Below, piece after piece: positions 40,474 through 54,493 of a stretch of DNA of 64,000 nt (position 1 is its first letter; every line of letters starts with the position of its first letter). The stretch comes from Enterobacter sp. EA-1. GTDB lineage: Bacteria > Pseudomonadota > Gammaproteobacteria > Enterobacterales > Enterobacteriaceae. The translations under genes were made by a program, and so were the position numbers. The notes under the pieces were generated by a model. The model worked only from the letters and a program-made list of their open reading frames with translations, was not told the origin of the DNA and searched no databases. The stretch is taken from the NCBI GenBank assembly GCA_002886105.1, contig CP025776.1, forward strand, positions 5,081,524 to 5,145,523, in the 5' to 3' direction.

Positions 40474-42584
40474 CTATATCTTCAGTTCCGCCAGCACCGC
40501 TTTACTGTCCACTTCTTGCTGTAATGTATTCACGCTTTTGCCGTTGACGATAAAGTAGTTCGTCGCGTCAATATTCCCCACCACCGCATCATCATACTGC
40601 CCGGCGTTACTGCGTACGGAAATGTTACCCTTAAACACGCCTTGCGTGGAGGCATCACCGTAAGGACTGGGGCGGAAGATAAAGTTAAAGCGTTGGTTAT
40701 CCGCAGCAATATTGTTTTCCACCACCAGCTTGCCGGGGTTAAAGTTATCGGTGAAACCGTCCAGATGGTTGCCGGTTGCTTTGCTGTTGCGAACCTGATG
40801 AGCAACGGGCTGCCCTTCTCCTCCCAGTTTAAAACCGTTGCTGGTGTTATTGCTGGCAATTGAATTCTCGATCACCACAACACCGTTACCGCCATCTTCA
40901 ATCTTGTTGAACAGGTCAAAACCGTCGTCGATGTTGTCGTGGGAGTAGCATCTTTCCAGTTTATTCCCCTCACCTACACGCATTTTTACGGCAAAACCGT
41001 CGGCGTTTATTTTCCCCGGATCTTCATTACCCCGGACTCCGGAATCGATCACGCGGTTGTTGCTCGCCCATAATGGACGACCAATATTTTCCGGCGAAGA
41101 AATTTGAATACCGGTATCATCATTACGCGACTACTTTTTCAATCAGGTTGTGACTGCCCTGCACGCGCAAGCTCTTGTCTGTGATTTCAATTCCCTTGAT
41201 ATGCCAGTAGCTGGCATCCAACAGTAACCCGTGAATAACCACTTTGCCGTCGGCTTGGAAGCGTCTTCAGTTTCCCCTGCAATCCGCTGGCGGTAAGCGG
41301 GATTTCTGTTCGCGCATAATCCCCCGCTTTCAGTGCTCGGTGCCGCCGGTGGCAGCAAATTGATGGCGGTGGCTAAATCCAGCGGTGAGGCCGCCGTACC
41401 TTCACCATCCGTTTTTCCGTCGGCTGCGACATGGATTGTTGCAGCGGTTGTTGCGGTTGCTCTCTCTACGTTTATTGTCTGTGTAACCGGGGTTTTGTCA
41501 TCGCCGCTGGTGGGGGTAAAGGTCAACACAAACGCTGATGTGTCACCTGAAAGCGTAGTGGGGAGTGTGTACATTTCACCCGCTTGTACGGGTTTATCAT
41601 TACCGATCACCACTTCGTTTTGCCGCACAGTAAACAGACCATCATAGTTGGCGCGTGCCTGAACGGTGTATTTTTCGCTGATACTTTGCGCAGGCGAGGC
41701 TATCTGCACAACAACAGGCAACGGTTTGGCCTGCCGGTTTGGATGCCACGGTCCGGGCTTTGCTGGTGGTCAGAGAGGCGTCGGAGACAGTGATTTTGGC
41801 ATTACGTGAGGCAAAGAAACCAACGTAATACTGCTCGCTGTTCTGTACCGAAATCAAATCAGCATGAGGGATTGTCTGGCTTACCCATTTATCGCTTCCG
41901 GGGCGCCCATGCGCTAATAAACCCGTCATTGGTACGCTCGAGTTTTAAGCGGAAGGTGGGGGTCTGGCGAAGATCCACCTCTTCCGGTAACTTTTTTTAG
42001 TGATTGCTGCACCCGCGTCACCCCATGGGTGGCTGATCCCTTCGCGGGCGATCGCCTGCATTTTCACGCGGAAATGATCTTTCTTATCCTGCGTCATGAT
42101 GGCGTTCATCACCATATTGGATGCCGCCGGGAACTCCTCATATCCCTCTTTCAGCGGCTGTTGGCGCGGGTTGCCGATAACATCGCGAACCAGTAAGCCA
42201 GCCCCTTCTTGCGCCGCCGGTTTGGCACCATTTTCCGGGCCGAATTGGTCTACGGTGACGGTGGCCTGCAAGACAAAAATTTTCGCCGGTAGGCAGGGTG
42301 GTGTAAAAGTAGGTCAGGCCATCATGAGAGTTCGCAATTTTACCGCCACGGCTTTCGAGTGTGACGGGTTTGGAAAGATCGGCACGGTCCGCAACGGAAA
42401 GTGTCTTGCCATCGATAGTCACATCATTAACGCCTACCTTTTCCGGCAGAACGTTAGAAGAAAAATTCACATCTGTAGATTGCCCGAAAGCAATGGCCCG
42501 CCATACAGGAGCCGGTGCGGCCAGTACAGAAGCGGAGATAAGTGAGCTGCAAACGGTTAAGGCGAGAGGTATTTTATAATTCAT
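40474..42584 (-). CDS. Secreted family-9 pectate/exopolygalacturonate lyase (PelX-like, indel-broken)
   Basis: About 700 residues. The start MNYKIPLALTVCSSLISASVLAAPAP (ATG 42584, GGAG upstream) is a signal peptide. The C-terminal right-handed beta-helix carries the PL9 catalytic signature: NADGFAVK, then SHDNIDDGFDLFNK, then SNGFKLGGEG. The Asp in ADGF and the Asp pair plus Asp in DDGFD have the spacing (24, 25, 28 residues) of the four calcium-binding Asp of Dickeya Pel9A, and the Lys of GFKLGG is the likely catalytic base. The middle holds Ig/beta-sandwich-like sequence. It should cleave polygalacturonate, in the periplasm if like Dickeya PelX. Breaks near 41130, 41265, 41640, 41760, 41935 and 42275. 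An insertion between atpC and glmU relative to E. coli. Confidence 0.85.
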
Positions 42585-42625
42585 TTTATGCTCCTGATTG
42601 ATCATTGCCCGCCATTATTACCGGG

Positions 42626-42645
42626 GATGAAACGCTGTTTCTTTT
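42626..42645. promoter_or_regulatory. KdgR-type operator upstream of the pectate lyase
   Basis: GATGAAACGCTGTTTCTTTT fits the KdgR box AATGAAAC-N3-GTTTCATTT at nearly all conserved positions, 42 bp upstream of the lyase start codon. KdgR represses pectin-degradation genes until 2-keto-3-deoxygluconate is present, so the gene is probably pectin-induced. Confidence 0.7.
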
Positions 42646-42928
42646 TTGTGCGTCACACTCTTTAATGATCAAAACGGCGTTTTGTTTTTGCGTAATCTTT
42701 ATTCAGGATAAAAAAAACAGCTAACCCTTTGTATAAATTAGTGACAGAGAGGAACGTCGCTAATTTTCAGTGACAAACGCATTTACTCTGCCGTTAAAAT
42801 AGCCTCCAAATGCGCAGTAACGGTGGATGTTGAGCGTTTCAGCAACACTCCATTTCATGCTGCAAAATATGTAGTATTTTCAACGCTAAAGAGTTTAACT
42901 TCTCACTCAAATGACAGTCAGGACGCGT

Positions 42929-44297
42929 ATGTTGAACACAAAAATGAGTGTGGTGATCCTTGCCGCGGGCAAAGGCACACGCATGTATTCCGATCTCCCG
43001 AAAGTGCTGCATACCCTTGCAGGGAAGTCGATGGTCCAGCATGTCATTGATGCTGCTAAAAATCTTGGCGCAAATAACGTTCATCTGGTTTATGGTCATG
43101 GCGGCGATCTGCTGAAAGACACGCTGCGCGACGATAAACTCAACTGGGTGCTGCAAGCCGAGCAACTGGGCACCGGCCATGCGATGCAGCAGGCCGCTCC
43201 GTTCTTCGCCGATGACGAAGACATTTTGATGCTCTATGGCGATGTTCCGCTGATTTCCGTTGATACGCTGCAACGCCTGCATGAGGCCAAACCGCAGGGC
43301 GGTATTGGGTTGTTGACGGTGAAACTCGACGATCCTACCGGTTATGGCCGGATTACGCGTGAAAATGGCGTGATTACCGGAATTATCGAGCAGAAAGACG
43401 CCAGCGAAGCTCAGCGTCAAATCCGAGGAAATCAACACAGGCATTCTGGTCGCCAACGGCGGCGATCTGAAGCGCTGGCTCCAGTCAACTCACCAACAAC
43501 AATGCTCAGGGTGAATTCTACATCACCGACATCATCGGTTTTGCCCACCGGAAGGGCGTGAAATTACCGCCGTTCATCCGCAACGCCTGAGCGAAGTGGA
43601 AGGGGTAAACAACCGTCTGCAGTTGTCGCGTCTGGAGCGTGCTTATCAGGCTGAACAGGCTGAGCGGCTGCTGCTGGCGGGCGTTATGCTGCGCGATCCG
43701 GCGCGCTTCGATCTGCGCGGCGCGCTGGAGCACGGGCGGGATGTGGAGATCGATGCTAACGTCATTATTGAAGGGCGCGTCAAACTCGGCCATCGCGTGA
43801 AGATTGGCGCAGGCAGCGTGATTAAAAACAGCGAAATTGGCGATGATTGCGAAATCAGTCCTTACAGCGTCGTGGAAGATGCCCGGCTGGAAGCGGCGTG
43901 CACCATCGGTCCCTTCGCGCGTTTACGCCCGGGCGCTGAACTGCTGGCCGGCGCGCATGTTGGCAACTTCGTTGAAATGAAAAGGCGCGTCTGGGTAAAG
44001 GTTCTAAAGCGGGTCATCTGACCACCGGCGACGCGGACATTGGCGATAACGTGAATATCGGCGCCGGGACAATCACCTGCAACTACGACGGTGCAAATAA
44101 GCACAAAACCGTGATTGGCGATGATGTGTTCGTCGGCTCTGACACGCAGTTAGTGGCACCGGTTACGGTGGCCAAAGGCGCTACCATTGCGGCAGGCACG
44201 ACGGTCACGCGCAACGTGGGCGAAAATGAACTGGTGTTAAGCCGCGTGCCGCAGGTGCAGAAACCGGAGCTGGCGTCGCCCGGTGAAGAAGAAATAA
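42929..44297 (+). CDS. glmU: Bifunctional GlmU (GlcNAc-1-P uridyltransferase / glucosamine-1-P acetyltransferase, indel-broken)
   Basis: GlmU makes UDP-GlcNAc for peptidoglycan and LPS. The uridyltransferase loop [26 protein letters not shown] is at the N-terminus; the C-terminal left-handed beta-helix has the hexapeptide repeats ([51 protein letters not shown]). [14 protein letters not shown] from ATG 42929; end RPVKKK, TAA 44295-44297. Breaks at about 43425, 43485, 43550, 43985 and 44265. Confidence 0.95.
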
Positions 44298-44312
44298 CCC
44301 CTATTTCCATGC

Positions 44313-44336
44313 GCGGATGAGCGTAGCGCCATCCGG
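44313..44336. repeat. REP element between glmU and glmS
   Basis: GCGGATGAGCGTAGCGCCATCCGGC is the classic REP palindrome (reverse GCCGGATGGCGCTACGC). It sits just after glmU, in the glmUS intercistronic region where RNase E processing and GlmZ-dependent control of glmS act in E. coli. Confidence 0.8.
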
Positions 44337-44486
44337 CAAGCATCCAGGGATGAGGGAAAGATAATTCCTCCGCCCGCAAAGCAGTACCTATAAAAATAAC
44401 CCCACTCTACAAGGCTCAGCGTCCGGGAAACGGATACAGGTTGACCGACAACAAAAGGCGTCATGCCAAAATCGGAATCTAAAAAT

Positions 44487-46305
44487 ATGTGTGGAATTGT
44501 TGGCGCAGTCGCGCGCGTGTGCAGAAATCCTTCTCGAAGGTTTACGTCGTCTGGAATACCGTGGATATGACTCTGCCGGTCTGGCAGTAGTCGATGCAGA
44601 AGGTCACATGACCCGCCTGCGTCGTCTCGGTAAAGTGCAGATGCTCTCTCAGGCAGCGGAAGAACACCCGTTGCACGGTGGGACAGGTATTGCTCACACG
44701 CGCTGGGCGACCCACGGTGAACCTTCTGAAGGCAACGCGCATCCGCATGTTTCAGACCATATTGTCGTGGTGCATAACGGCATCATCGAGAACCACGAAC
44801 CGCTGCGTGAAGTGTTAAAAGCGCGCGGGTATGTGTTTGTGTCTGAAACTGACCGATCGCACACCCGGTGCACTGGGAACTGGAGCAGGGCGGCACCCTG
44901 CGCGAGGCTGTACTGCGCGCTATTCCGCAGCTGCGCGGTGCATACGGCACGGTGATCATGGATACCCGATCCCAGTACGCTGCTGGCCGCACGCTCCGGT
45001 AGCCCGCTGGTTATCGGCCCTCGGTATGGGGGAAAACTTTATTGCCTCCGACCAATTGGCGCTCCTGCCCGTGACCCGTCGCTTTATCTTCCTCGGAAGA
45101 GGGGGATATCGCAGAAGTAACCCGTCGTACGGTTGTTGTTTCGATAAATCAGGCGCGCAGGTGAAACGCCCGGATATTGAATCCAGTCTGCAATACGATG
45201 CGGGCGATAAAGGCATTTATCGTCACTACATGCAGAAAGAGATCTTTGAACAGCCGAACGCCATTAAAAAATACCCTGACCGGTCGTATCAGCCACGGCG
45301 AAGTGGATTTGAGCGAACTGGGGGCGAATGCCAACGAACTGTTGTCGAAAGTTGAACATATCCAGATCGTTGCCTGCGGAACCTCCTATAACTCCGGTAT
45401 GGTCTCCCGTTACTGGTTTGGAAGCGCTGGCCGGTGTGCCGTGCGATGTGGAAATCGCCTCTGAATTCCGCTACCGCAAATCGGCGGTGCGTCGCAACAG
45501 CCTGATGATCACCCTTTCCCAGTCCGGCGAGACGGCGGATACGCTGGCTGCGCTGCGCCTGTCGAAAGAGCTGGGCTACCTTGGTTCGCTGGCGATTTGT
45601 AACGTTCCGGGTTCATCACTGGTGCGTGAATCCAACCCGGCGATGATGACCAATGCCGGCACTGAAATTGGCGTAGCATCCACCAAGGCTTTCACCACAC
45701 AGCTCACGGTTCTGCTGCTGCTGGTGGCGAAACTGAGCCGCCTGAAAGGGCTGGATGCGTCTATCGAGCACGACATCGTTCATGGTCTGCAGGCGCTGCC
45801 GAGCCGTATTGAGCAGATGCTGTCGCAGGATAAACGCATTGAAGCGCTGGCGGAGGATTTCTCCGACAAACACCATGCGCTGTTCACGGGCGTGGCGATC
45901 AGTATCCGATTGCGCTGGAAGGCGCGCTGAAACTGAAAGAGATCTCTCCTATATCCACGCAGAAGCGTATGCGGCGGGCGAACTGAAACATGGCCCTCTG
46001 GCGCTGATTGATGCCGATATGCCGGTGATTGTGGTTGCGCCAAACAACGAACTGTTGGAAAAACTGAAATCCAATATTGAAGAAGTCCGGGCTCGCGGCG
46101 GCGTGCTGTATGTCTTTGCCGATCAGGATGCCGGTTTCACCAGCAGTGACAACCTGCATATCATTGAGATGCCGCATGTTGAAGAGATGATCGCGCCGAT
46201 TTTCTACACCGTGCCGCTGCAATTGCTGGCGTACCACGTTGCGTTGATCAAAGGCACTGACGTTGACCAGCCGCGTAACTGGCGAAATCCGTCACAGTAG
46301 AATAA
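44487..46305 (+). CDS. glmS: Glutamine-fructose-6-phosphate aminotransferase (indel-broken)
   Basis: GlmS makes glucosamine-6-phosphate, the first step to UDP-GlcNAc. MCGIVGAV exposes the catalytic N-terminal Cys after Met removal; [38 protein letters not shown] (glutaminase), then SIS domains with [34 protein letters not shown] and [18 protein letters not shown]; end AKSVTVE. At least eight breaks, among them CCTGG sites at 44864 (CCCGG), 45018 (CCCTCGG), 45091 (CCTCGG) and 46278. Confidence 0.97.
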
Positions 46306-46360
46306 TCCGATAATGCGGCGCTGACGCCGTTACGGCCTGCGGTTTAACCGTACTGTAAAC

Positions 46361-46396
46361 AAATCCGGTCATGCTTTTAAAAAGACCGGATTTTTT
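46361..46396 (+). terminator. glmUS terminator
   Basis: AAATCCGGTC ... GACCGGATTTTTT is a clean stem with T run after glmS. Confidence 0.88.
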
Positions 46397-46509
46397 CATG
46401 GAGCCTACGGAATCAGACATTGTGCGGAATGTTCCGTATTGGCTATCTCTGCTGGAGCACTTGCCGCTCCTGTGTTTCGCCTACCGTTGAACCTGCCCGG
46501 AGATGAGCA

Positions 46510-48719
46510 ATGTCTTCCCGCATAACCGTCAAACTTACTGCCGCGCCGGACTGCTTTTCTGGAAAATGGCCGGCAGTGAATCCCTCTCTGAACCCTTTGA
46601 ATATCAGCTCACTGTACTCGGGGGAAGATGCCCGAACAGACAGAAGCCAGATATTGGGGCAATCCGTCAGCGTTGAAATACCGGGCGAGGGCGTGCTTGC
46701 AACGCGTTATCTCAACGGAAAAGCCACCAGCGTGGCGGTTGCATCCGTCGAGCTTTCCGGGCAGCGTTACGCGGCTTATCAGCTCACCGTTGAGTCGGAT
46801 CTCTGGCCGATGCGGCTGGAGCGAAATATGCGTATTTTTCAGGCGCAGACGGTTCCGCAAATCGTCCAGACCCTGCTGACGGAACATGGGGTGAAGCTGG
46901 ATAATCAGCTCACAGCCAGTTATCGAATCTGGGAGTATTGCGTGCAGTATCAGGAAAGCAGCCCTCGGATTTCATCCGACGCTTGATGGAGCTGGAAGGC
47001 ATCTCCCCGGTATTTTCGCCACACAGCTGATAGCCATACGCTGGTGCTCACCGACGCCGGTTCTGCGTTTCTGCGGCAGCAGGTTATGACGTCATCTCCT
47101 ATGTACAGACCCCCGGCTGGCGGCGTGGCGGATGTTGAAGGCATTAGTCAGTGGTCGATGGAAGATCGCGTCACGCCGGGTATTTTCAGTACCGAGGACT
47201 ACGACTTCCGTAAACCGAATGCCCCGGCTTTTCCGGTGCACGCCAGAACCCTGCCGTCGCCCGCCGTATTGATGTGTATGAATGGCCGGGGCGTTTTGTT
47301 GAGCAAAACGACGGGGAATATTATGCCCGCATCAAACAGGAACGCTGGCAGGTTGATCACCAGCAGACCACGGGAACAGCCACCGCGATCGGCATTGCGC
47401 CCGGGCATACCTTTCAGCCTCATTAACGCCCCTTTTACGCAGGATAATGGCCGCTATCTGGGTGACAAAAACCCGGGTTGCAGTTGGAAGAAAACCGCTA
47501 TGCCAGCGGTGATGAGGGTGACAGTTCCCGGTTGATTAGCTTTAGCGTGATCCGGCTTCTCGCGACCGGAGCAAAACTGCCCGCCGCGAACATATGGCCC
47601 ACAAACCGCTCGTGGTAGGCCCTGAGGGGGAACCGATCTGGACCGACAAACATGGGCGGGTAAAAGTGAAATTCCACTGGGACAGGCTGGGGAAAAGCGA
47701 TGAAACCAGCTCCTGTTGGGTGCGTGTATCCAGTGCATGGGCCGGTCAGGGATCGGTGGCGTTCAGATCCCGCGCGTTGGCGATGAAGTGGTGATTGATT
47801 TTATCAACGGCGATCCCGATCGACCGATGAGTGACCGGGCGCGTGTATAATGAGGCGAATATGCCGCCCCCGGGCACCGCCGCCTGCCGCAACGGTAATG
47901 GGGTTTATGACGCGCTCGGAAAACCGGGAATTGCGACAACGCCAGCTATTTGCTGTTTGAAGATAAACTCGGTTCCGAACGCGTGGATTTGCACGGAAAA
48001 GGACATGAATGTCTCGGTCGAAAATAATCAGGTAGTTACGGTCGACGGTAACCAGCCTGACCGTATTGGGTGAGCTTGATGATGAGGTGACAAAACGCGC
48101 AGGCTTCAAATACCACGACGCGCACCACGGAAGTGACGGATAAAGAGACCAGAACGGTGGGCAATGGAGAAACCACTACGGGCCGTGATGCGGGTAACCA
48201 GCGGTGGTGAAATGGTGACGGTAAAAGGCAACCGCACGGAGGATATTGACGGGACCTCATCGCAGCATATTACCGGTCTGGTGAGCTATACCTTTGATAA
48301 CGTCGTCATTTATTAGCTCCCGACAAGAGACGATTTCGCAAAACCTGAGCCAAACGATCACCGGCAATAACATCACAACCATCGAAGGGGCGTGGACTCC
48401 AGAAAATAGCGCAGGGCGCGACAATCTCTTCCCCCAAACTGATCACCATTGCGAGTGATGAAAAGGTGCATTAAAAACGCCACAAGCGCTTGAATATAAA
48501 GACCATAAAGAGACGGTTTCCCTGTTTTCTTTTGATTTTACCGCCCTGAAGGTGGTCACCGAGGGCGCGTCGTTTACGGCTACCGATCAGCAAGGTAGGA
48601 TTAACCAATCTGAAGTTCGACAAGTCGGCTTTTGATTTAGCCTCCAGCGAGGGCCGGGTGGCGTTTACGATGCAATACGGTCAGGTGATGGCCTCGTCTG
48701 GCTTAACGTGTTTATGTAA
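46510..48719 (+). CDS. Orphan type VI secretion spike protein VgrG (indel-broken)
   Basis: VgrG trimers form the tip of the T6SS puncturing device. About 735 residues: MSSRITVKL..., gp27-like part with [29 protein letters not shown] and [24 protein letters not shown]; gp5/OB part with [79 protein letters not shown]; then the beta-helix tail (VTVDGNQTT.., [19 protein letters not shown]). The end SGLNVFM has no extra toxin domain. More than ten breaks. No other T6SS structural gene is in the window, so it depends on a system elsewhere. ATG 46510 is the start; TAA 48717-48719. Confidence 0.9.
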
Positions 48720-48731
48720 GGGATTGATTAA

Positions 48732-49053
48732 ATGAAGTTTGTTATCATTTTTTCGGTAGTGTCGGTATGGTTTATATCGTCTATCTGTTTAACCGTGACC
48801 ATAAGATCCAGACGCAGGGCCGTGGTGCAGGCCACCGTCGAAGAGGTCAGCTACATCAGACAATGGCACCATTAACATCAAATATCGGCTCGCGGTGCCG
48901 GAAGGGGCGGCCACCCGTTCCGTGGAGGGGAAAGAGACCATTTCTGCCTTTAACGCATCAAAAATACAGAAAGGCAATAAAGTGGATATTAAGTATCTGG
49001 ACGATCAACACATTCTGTTTATGTTTGATAAACAGCAAGCGCCCGGCAGTTAG
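48732..49053 (+). CDS. Small membrane protein behind vgrG (DUF3592-like)
   Basis: About 106 residues after repairing three indels (at 48754, 48823 and 48865). It starts MKFVIIF, 12 bp after the vgrG stop with AAGGG upstream; the N-terminus (FFGSVGMVYIVYLF) is one membrane helix, then a soluble beta-rich part ending KGNKVDIKYLDDQHILFMFDKQQAPGS. The pattern 'membrane helix, V-x-A-T-V, hydrophobic strand, KG-x-x-V-x-I-x-Y' recalls DUF3592 proteins. Position right behind an orphan VgrG suggests a T6SS accessory, effector or immunity role; that is inference from place only. Confidence 0.6.
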
Positions 49054-49064
49054 CCGCGTAAAAA

Positions 49065-49090
49065 GAGGTTGCCCGATGGCAACCTCTCCT
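49065..49090 (-). terminator. Terminator between the two small genes
   Basis: GAGGTTGCC-ATCG-GGCAACCTC with TTTTTAC on the minus strand side; the stem closes the minus-strand gene and may also stop vgrG transcription weakly. Confidence 0.7.
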
Positions 49091-49098
49091 GACTTATT

Positions 49099-49472
49099 TC
49101 ACCCTACGGCTGAGATCAGCTTGTTTTCCAGCGAACTGATGCTGCGTTGCATGTCATCAACTTTACGGCTTAATTCATCATTGCGTCTTTGCAGGTTTTC
49201 TGTCCCGCCCCATTTCCGAGAGCGTTTTTTTCATATCAGCTGATGTCTTCTTTTGTTTTGGCACATCCTCTTGAATGTTTCTGAGTTTACGCTCAGGTAA
49301 TCCGATGGGACGATAGTTGCGTTACCCGTCATGTTCTGTGCCCTGCAAAACCATCACCGAATCAGACTGATAACCGGAGGAGCCAAGAGATACGGGCCTG
49401 TCGGCGGCATGGCCGTATGTAGCAGGAAGAAACGAATCCGATAGCGACAGCAACTGATTTAATCATCATCAT
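49099..49472 (-). CDS. Small exported coiled-coil protein (unknown, indel-broken)
   Basis: About 120 residues on the minus strand. Start MMMIKSVAVAIGFVSS, a short signal peptide (three in-frame ATGs; TAAGGA favours the second or third), followed by DRPVSLGSSGYQSDSVMVLQGTEH, then a charged heptad-like region DMKKTLSEMGRD / NDELSRKVDDMQRSISSLENKLISAVG. Four or more indels. I do not recognise the family; the C-terminal half is a likely coiled coil. It is convergent with the vgrG unit. Confidence 0.55.
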
Positions 49473-49894
49473 TCCTTAGGGTTTACTATGTTGCATCAAC
49501 AATGGTCCGACTTCGTAGCTATATAAATACGAAACCAGAGGCTTGTCTGCTACCTGTTCGGTAGCCCTTGCTCGCCGGTGGCGGATGATTGCTAAATCAA
49601 TGGGAAAGGGATCGTGGGCTGGGGGCGAGATAATTGCGTTTTTTCTGGAAACGCTTTATGACAAATCCTGATTTTCAGCTACGTTTGGATTGTCATAAAA
49701 GAAAATATGCGTGTAATGAAGATGTGGTGAATGAGTTTTATTGTATTGATTTATAATGATTTTTTAATAATTCAGCAATGATATTTCTTGGCTGTCATTA
49801 AACAGTAACAATCACATTGCATGTCATCAAAGTGTCCTTGTCTGAGTAGCAAACTCAAACAACGATTTACGAATCTTGCAGGAGACAGAACGTT
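49473..49894. promoter_or_regulatory. pstS upstream region with PhoB-box-like repeats
   Basis: The last 100 bp hold CTGTCAT (49792-49798), CAGTAAC 11 bp later, ATGTCAT (49821-49827) and GTGTCCT 11 bp later, the 11-bp phasing of PhoB half-sites. The rest (49473-49780) is A/T-rich with no gene I can support. Confidence 0.6.
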
Positions 49895-50890
49895 ATGCGT
49901 ACCACTGTCGCAACTGTTGTCGCCCGACCTTATCTCTGAGCGCTTTTGCCAATGCCGCAAGCCTGACCGGTGCTTGCAACTTTCCCTGTATGCCAAATGG
50001 GCTGATACCTACCAGAAAGAAACGGGTAATAAGATTAACTACCGTATCGGTTCTTCTGGCGGCGTGAAACAAATTACGGCTAAAACGGTTGATTTCGGTG
50101 CTTCCGACGCCCCGCTGGCTGATGACAAACTGTCAGGAAGGCCTGTTCCAGTTCCCGACCGTAATCGGCGGTATCGTACTGGCTATCAACGTCCCGGGCA
50201 TTAAATCCGGCGAGCTGGTTCTGGATGGTAAAACGCTGGGCGATATCTACCCCGGGCAACATCAAAAAATGGGATGACGCAGATTGCGAAACTCAACCCC
50301 CGGCCTGAAACTGCCTGCGCAGAACATCGCTGTTGTGCGTCGCGCTGATGGTTCCGGCACCTCTTTCGTCTTCAGCTACACCGCGAAAGTCAACGAAGAG
50401 TGGAAATCCAAAGTAGGTTCTGGCTCCACTGTTAACTGGCCGACCGGTCTGGGTGGCAAAGGTAACGACGGTATCGCTGCATTCGTACAGCGTCTGCCGG
50501 GTTCCATTGGTTATGTTGAATATGCTTACGCTAAGCAGAACAACTGTACACCTAAACTGCTGTCTGCAGATGGTAAAGCGGTTAGCCCGACTGAAACCAA
50601 CTTCTCGCCGCGAAAATATCGACTGAGTCAGCAAATCCTTTTGCTCGGACCTGAAAAAAAGGCGCGGATGTGTGGCCAATCACCTCCACCACCTTCATTC
50701 TGGTGCATAAAGAGCAGGCTAAACCGGAGCAAGGCGCTGAAGTCCTGAAATTCTTCGACTGGGCTTACAAAAGGCGGCAAACAAGCTAACGAACTCGACT
50801 ACGCTACGCTTCCGGAAAGCGTTGTGACTCCAGGTTCGCGCTGCATGGAAAGCGAATGTGAAAGACAGCAGCGGTAAAGCGCTGTACTAA
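49895..50890 (+). CDS. pstS: Phosphate ABC transporter substrate-binding protein PstS (indel-broken)
   Basis: PstS binds phosphate in the periplasm for the high-affinity Pst importer. MRTTVATVV.. [11 protein letters not shown] is the signal peptide; [31 protein letters not shown] after repair, then [31 protein letters not shown] and [43 protein letters not shown] upstream of ATG 49895; stop TAA 50888-50890. More than eight breaks. Confidence 0.95.
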
Positions 50891-51020
50891 TTGCAGATTA
50901 TTGAGAAGAATATGGCGAGTGGCGCTTACACCCACTCGCCTTACAGATTCTCTGTAGGCCCGTAAGCACAAGCATGCGCCTGCGGGCAAATTCGTAAGAC
51001 GTTAAACTGAAGAGTAATTT

Positions 51021-53660
<2,640 letters not shown>

Positions 53661-53730
53661 TATGCCCGAACCGCAAAGGTGTAACAGCCTTGTTTTAACG
53701 TGAAATCTGTCGGGCATTTGGAGTTGAACC

Positions 53731-54452
53731 ATGGACAACCTCAACCTTAACAAACATATCTCCGGGCAGTTCAACGCTGAACTGGAAAGTATTCGCACTC
53801 AGGTAATGACCATGGGTGGGATGGTGGAGCAGCAGCTTTCTGATGCGATCACCGCGATGCACAGACAGTGAGCTGGCAAAGCGCGTTGTCGAAGGTGATA
53901 AACAGGTCAACATGATGGAAGTGACCATCGATGAAGCCTGCGTGCGTATTATTGCCAAACGCCAGCCTACGGCGAGCGACCTGCGTCTGGTGATGGCAAT
54001 CATCAAAACCATTGCTGAGCTGGAACGTATTGGCGACGTGGCGGATAAAATCTGCCGTACTGCGCTGGAGAAGTTTTCGCAGCAGCACCAGCCTTTGCTG
54101 GTGAGTCTGGAGTCGTTGGGCCGCCACACCGTGCAAATGCTGCATGATGTGCTGGATGCCTTCGCCCGCATGGATCTGGATGAAGCCGTGCGTATCTACC
54201 GCGAAGATAAAAAAAGTGGATCAGGAATACGAAGGCATCGTGCGTCAGTTAATGACCTACATGATGGAAGATTCCCGCACCATCCCGAGCGTACTGACCG
54301 CTCTGTTCTGCGCCCGTTCTATCGAGCGTATTGGCGATCGCTGCCAGAATATTTGCGAATACATTTTCTACTTCGTGAAGGGACAGGATTTCCGTCATGT
54401 TGGCGGCGATGAGCTGGATAAGCTGCTTGCCGGGAAAGATCCGAAAGAGTAA
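53731..54452 (+). CDS. phoU: Phosphate-specific transport regulator PhoU (indel-broken)
   Basis: PhoU links Pst transport to PhoR signalling and prevents PhoB activation when phosphate is plentiful. [36 protein letters not shown]; two three-helix bundles with the metal-binding motifs [12 protein letters not shown] and [12 protein letters not shown]. Breaks at 53867 and 54212. It closes the pst operon. Confidence 0.96.
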
Positions 54453-54463
54453 GGCTGCAATAT

Positions 54464-54487
54464 CACCCCCTCGCAACGGAGGGGGTG
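54464..54487. terminator. Terminator after phoU
   Basis: CACCCCCTC-GCAACG-GAGGGGGTG is a strong stem between the convergent phoU and the ADP-ribosylglycohydrolase gene; the T run is weak (GTGTTTC), so it may act in both directions. Confidence 0.65.
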
Positions 54488-54493
54488 AGTGTT

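Noticed and set aside
46510-48719. Several separate small genes in the vgrG region
   Set aside because: The pieces join into one continuous VgrG by single-base corrections in the correct domain order, so one gene is the better reading.
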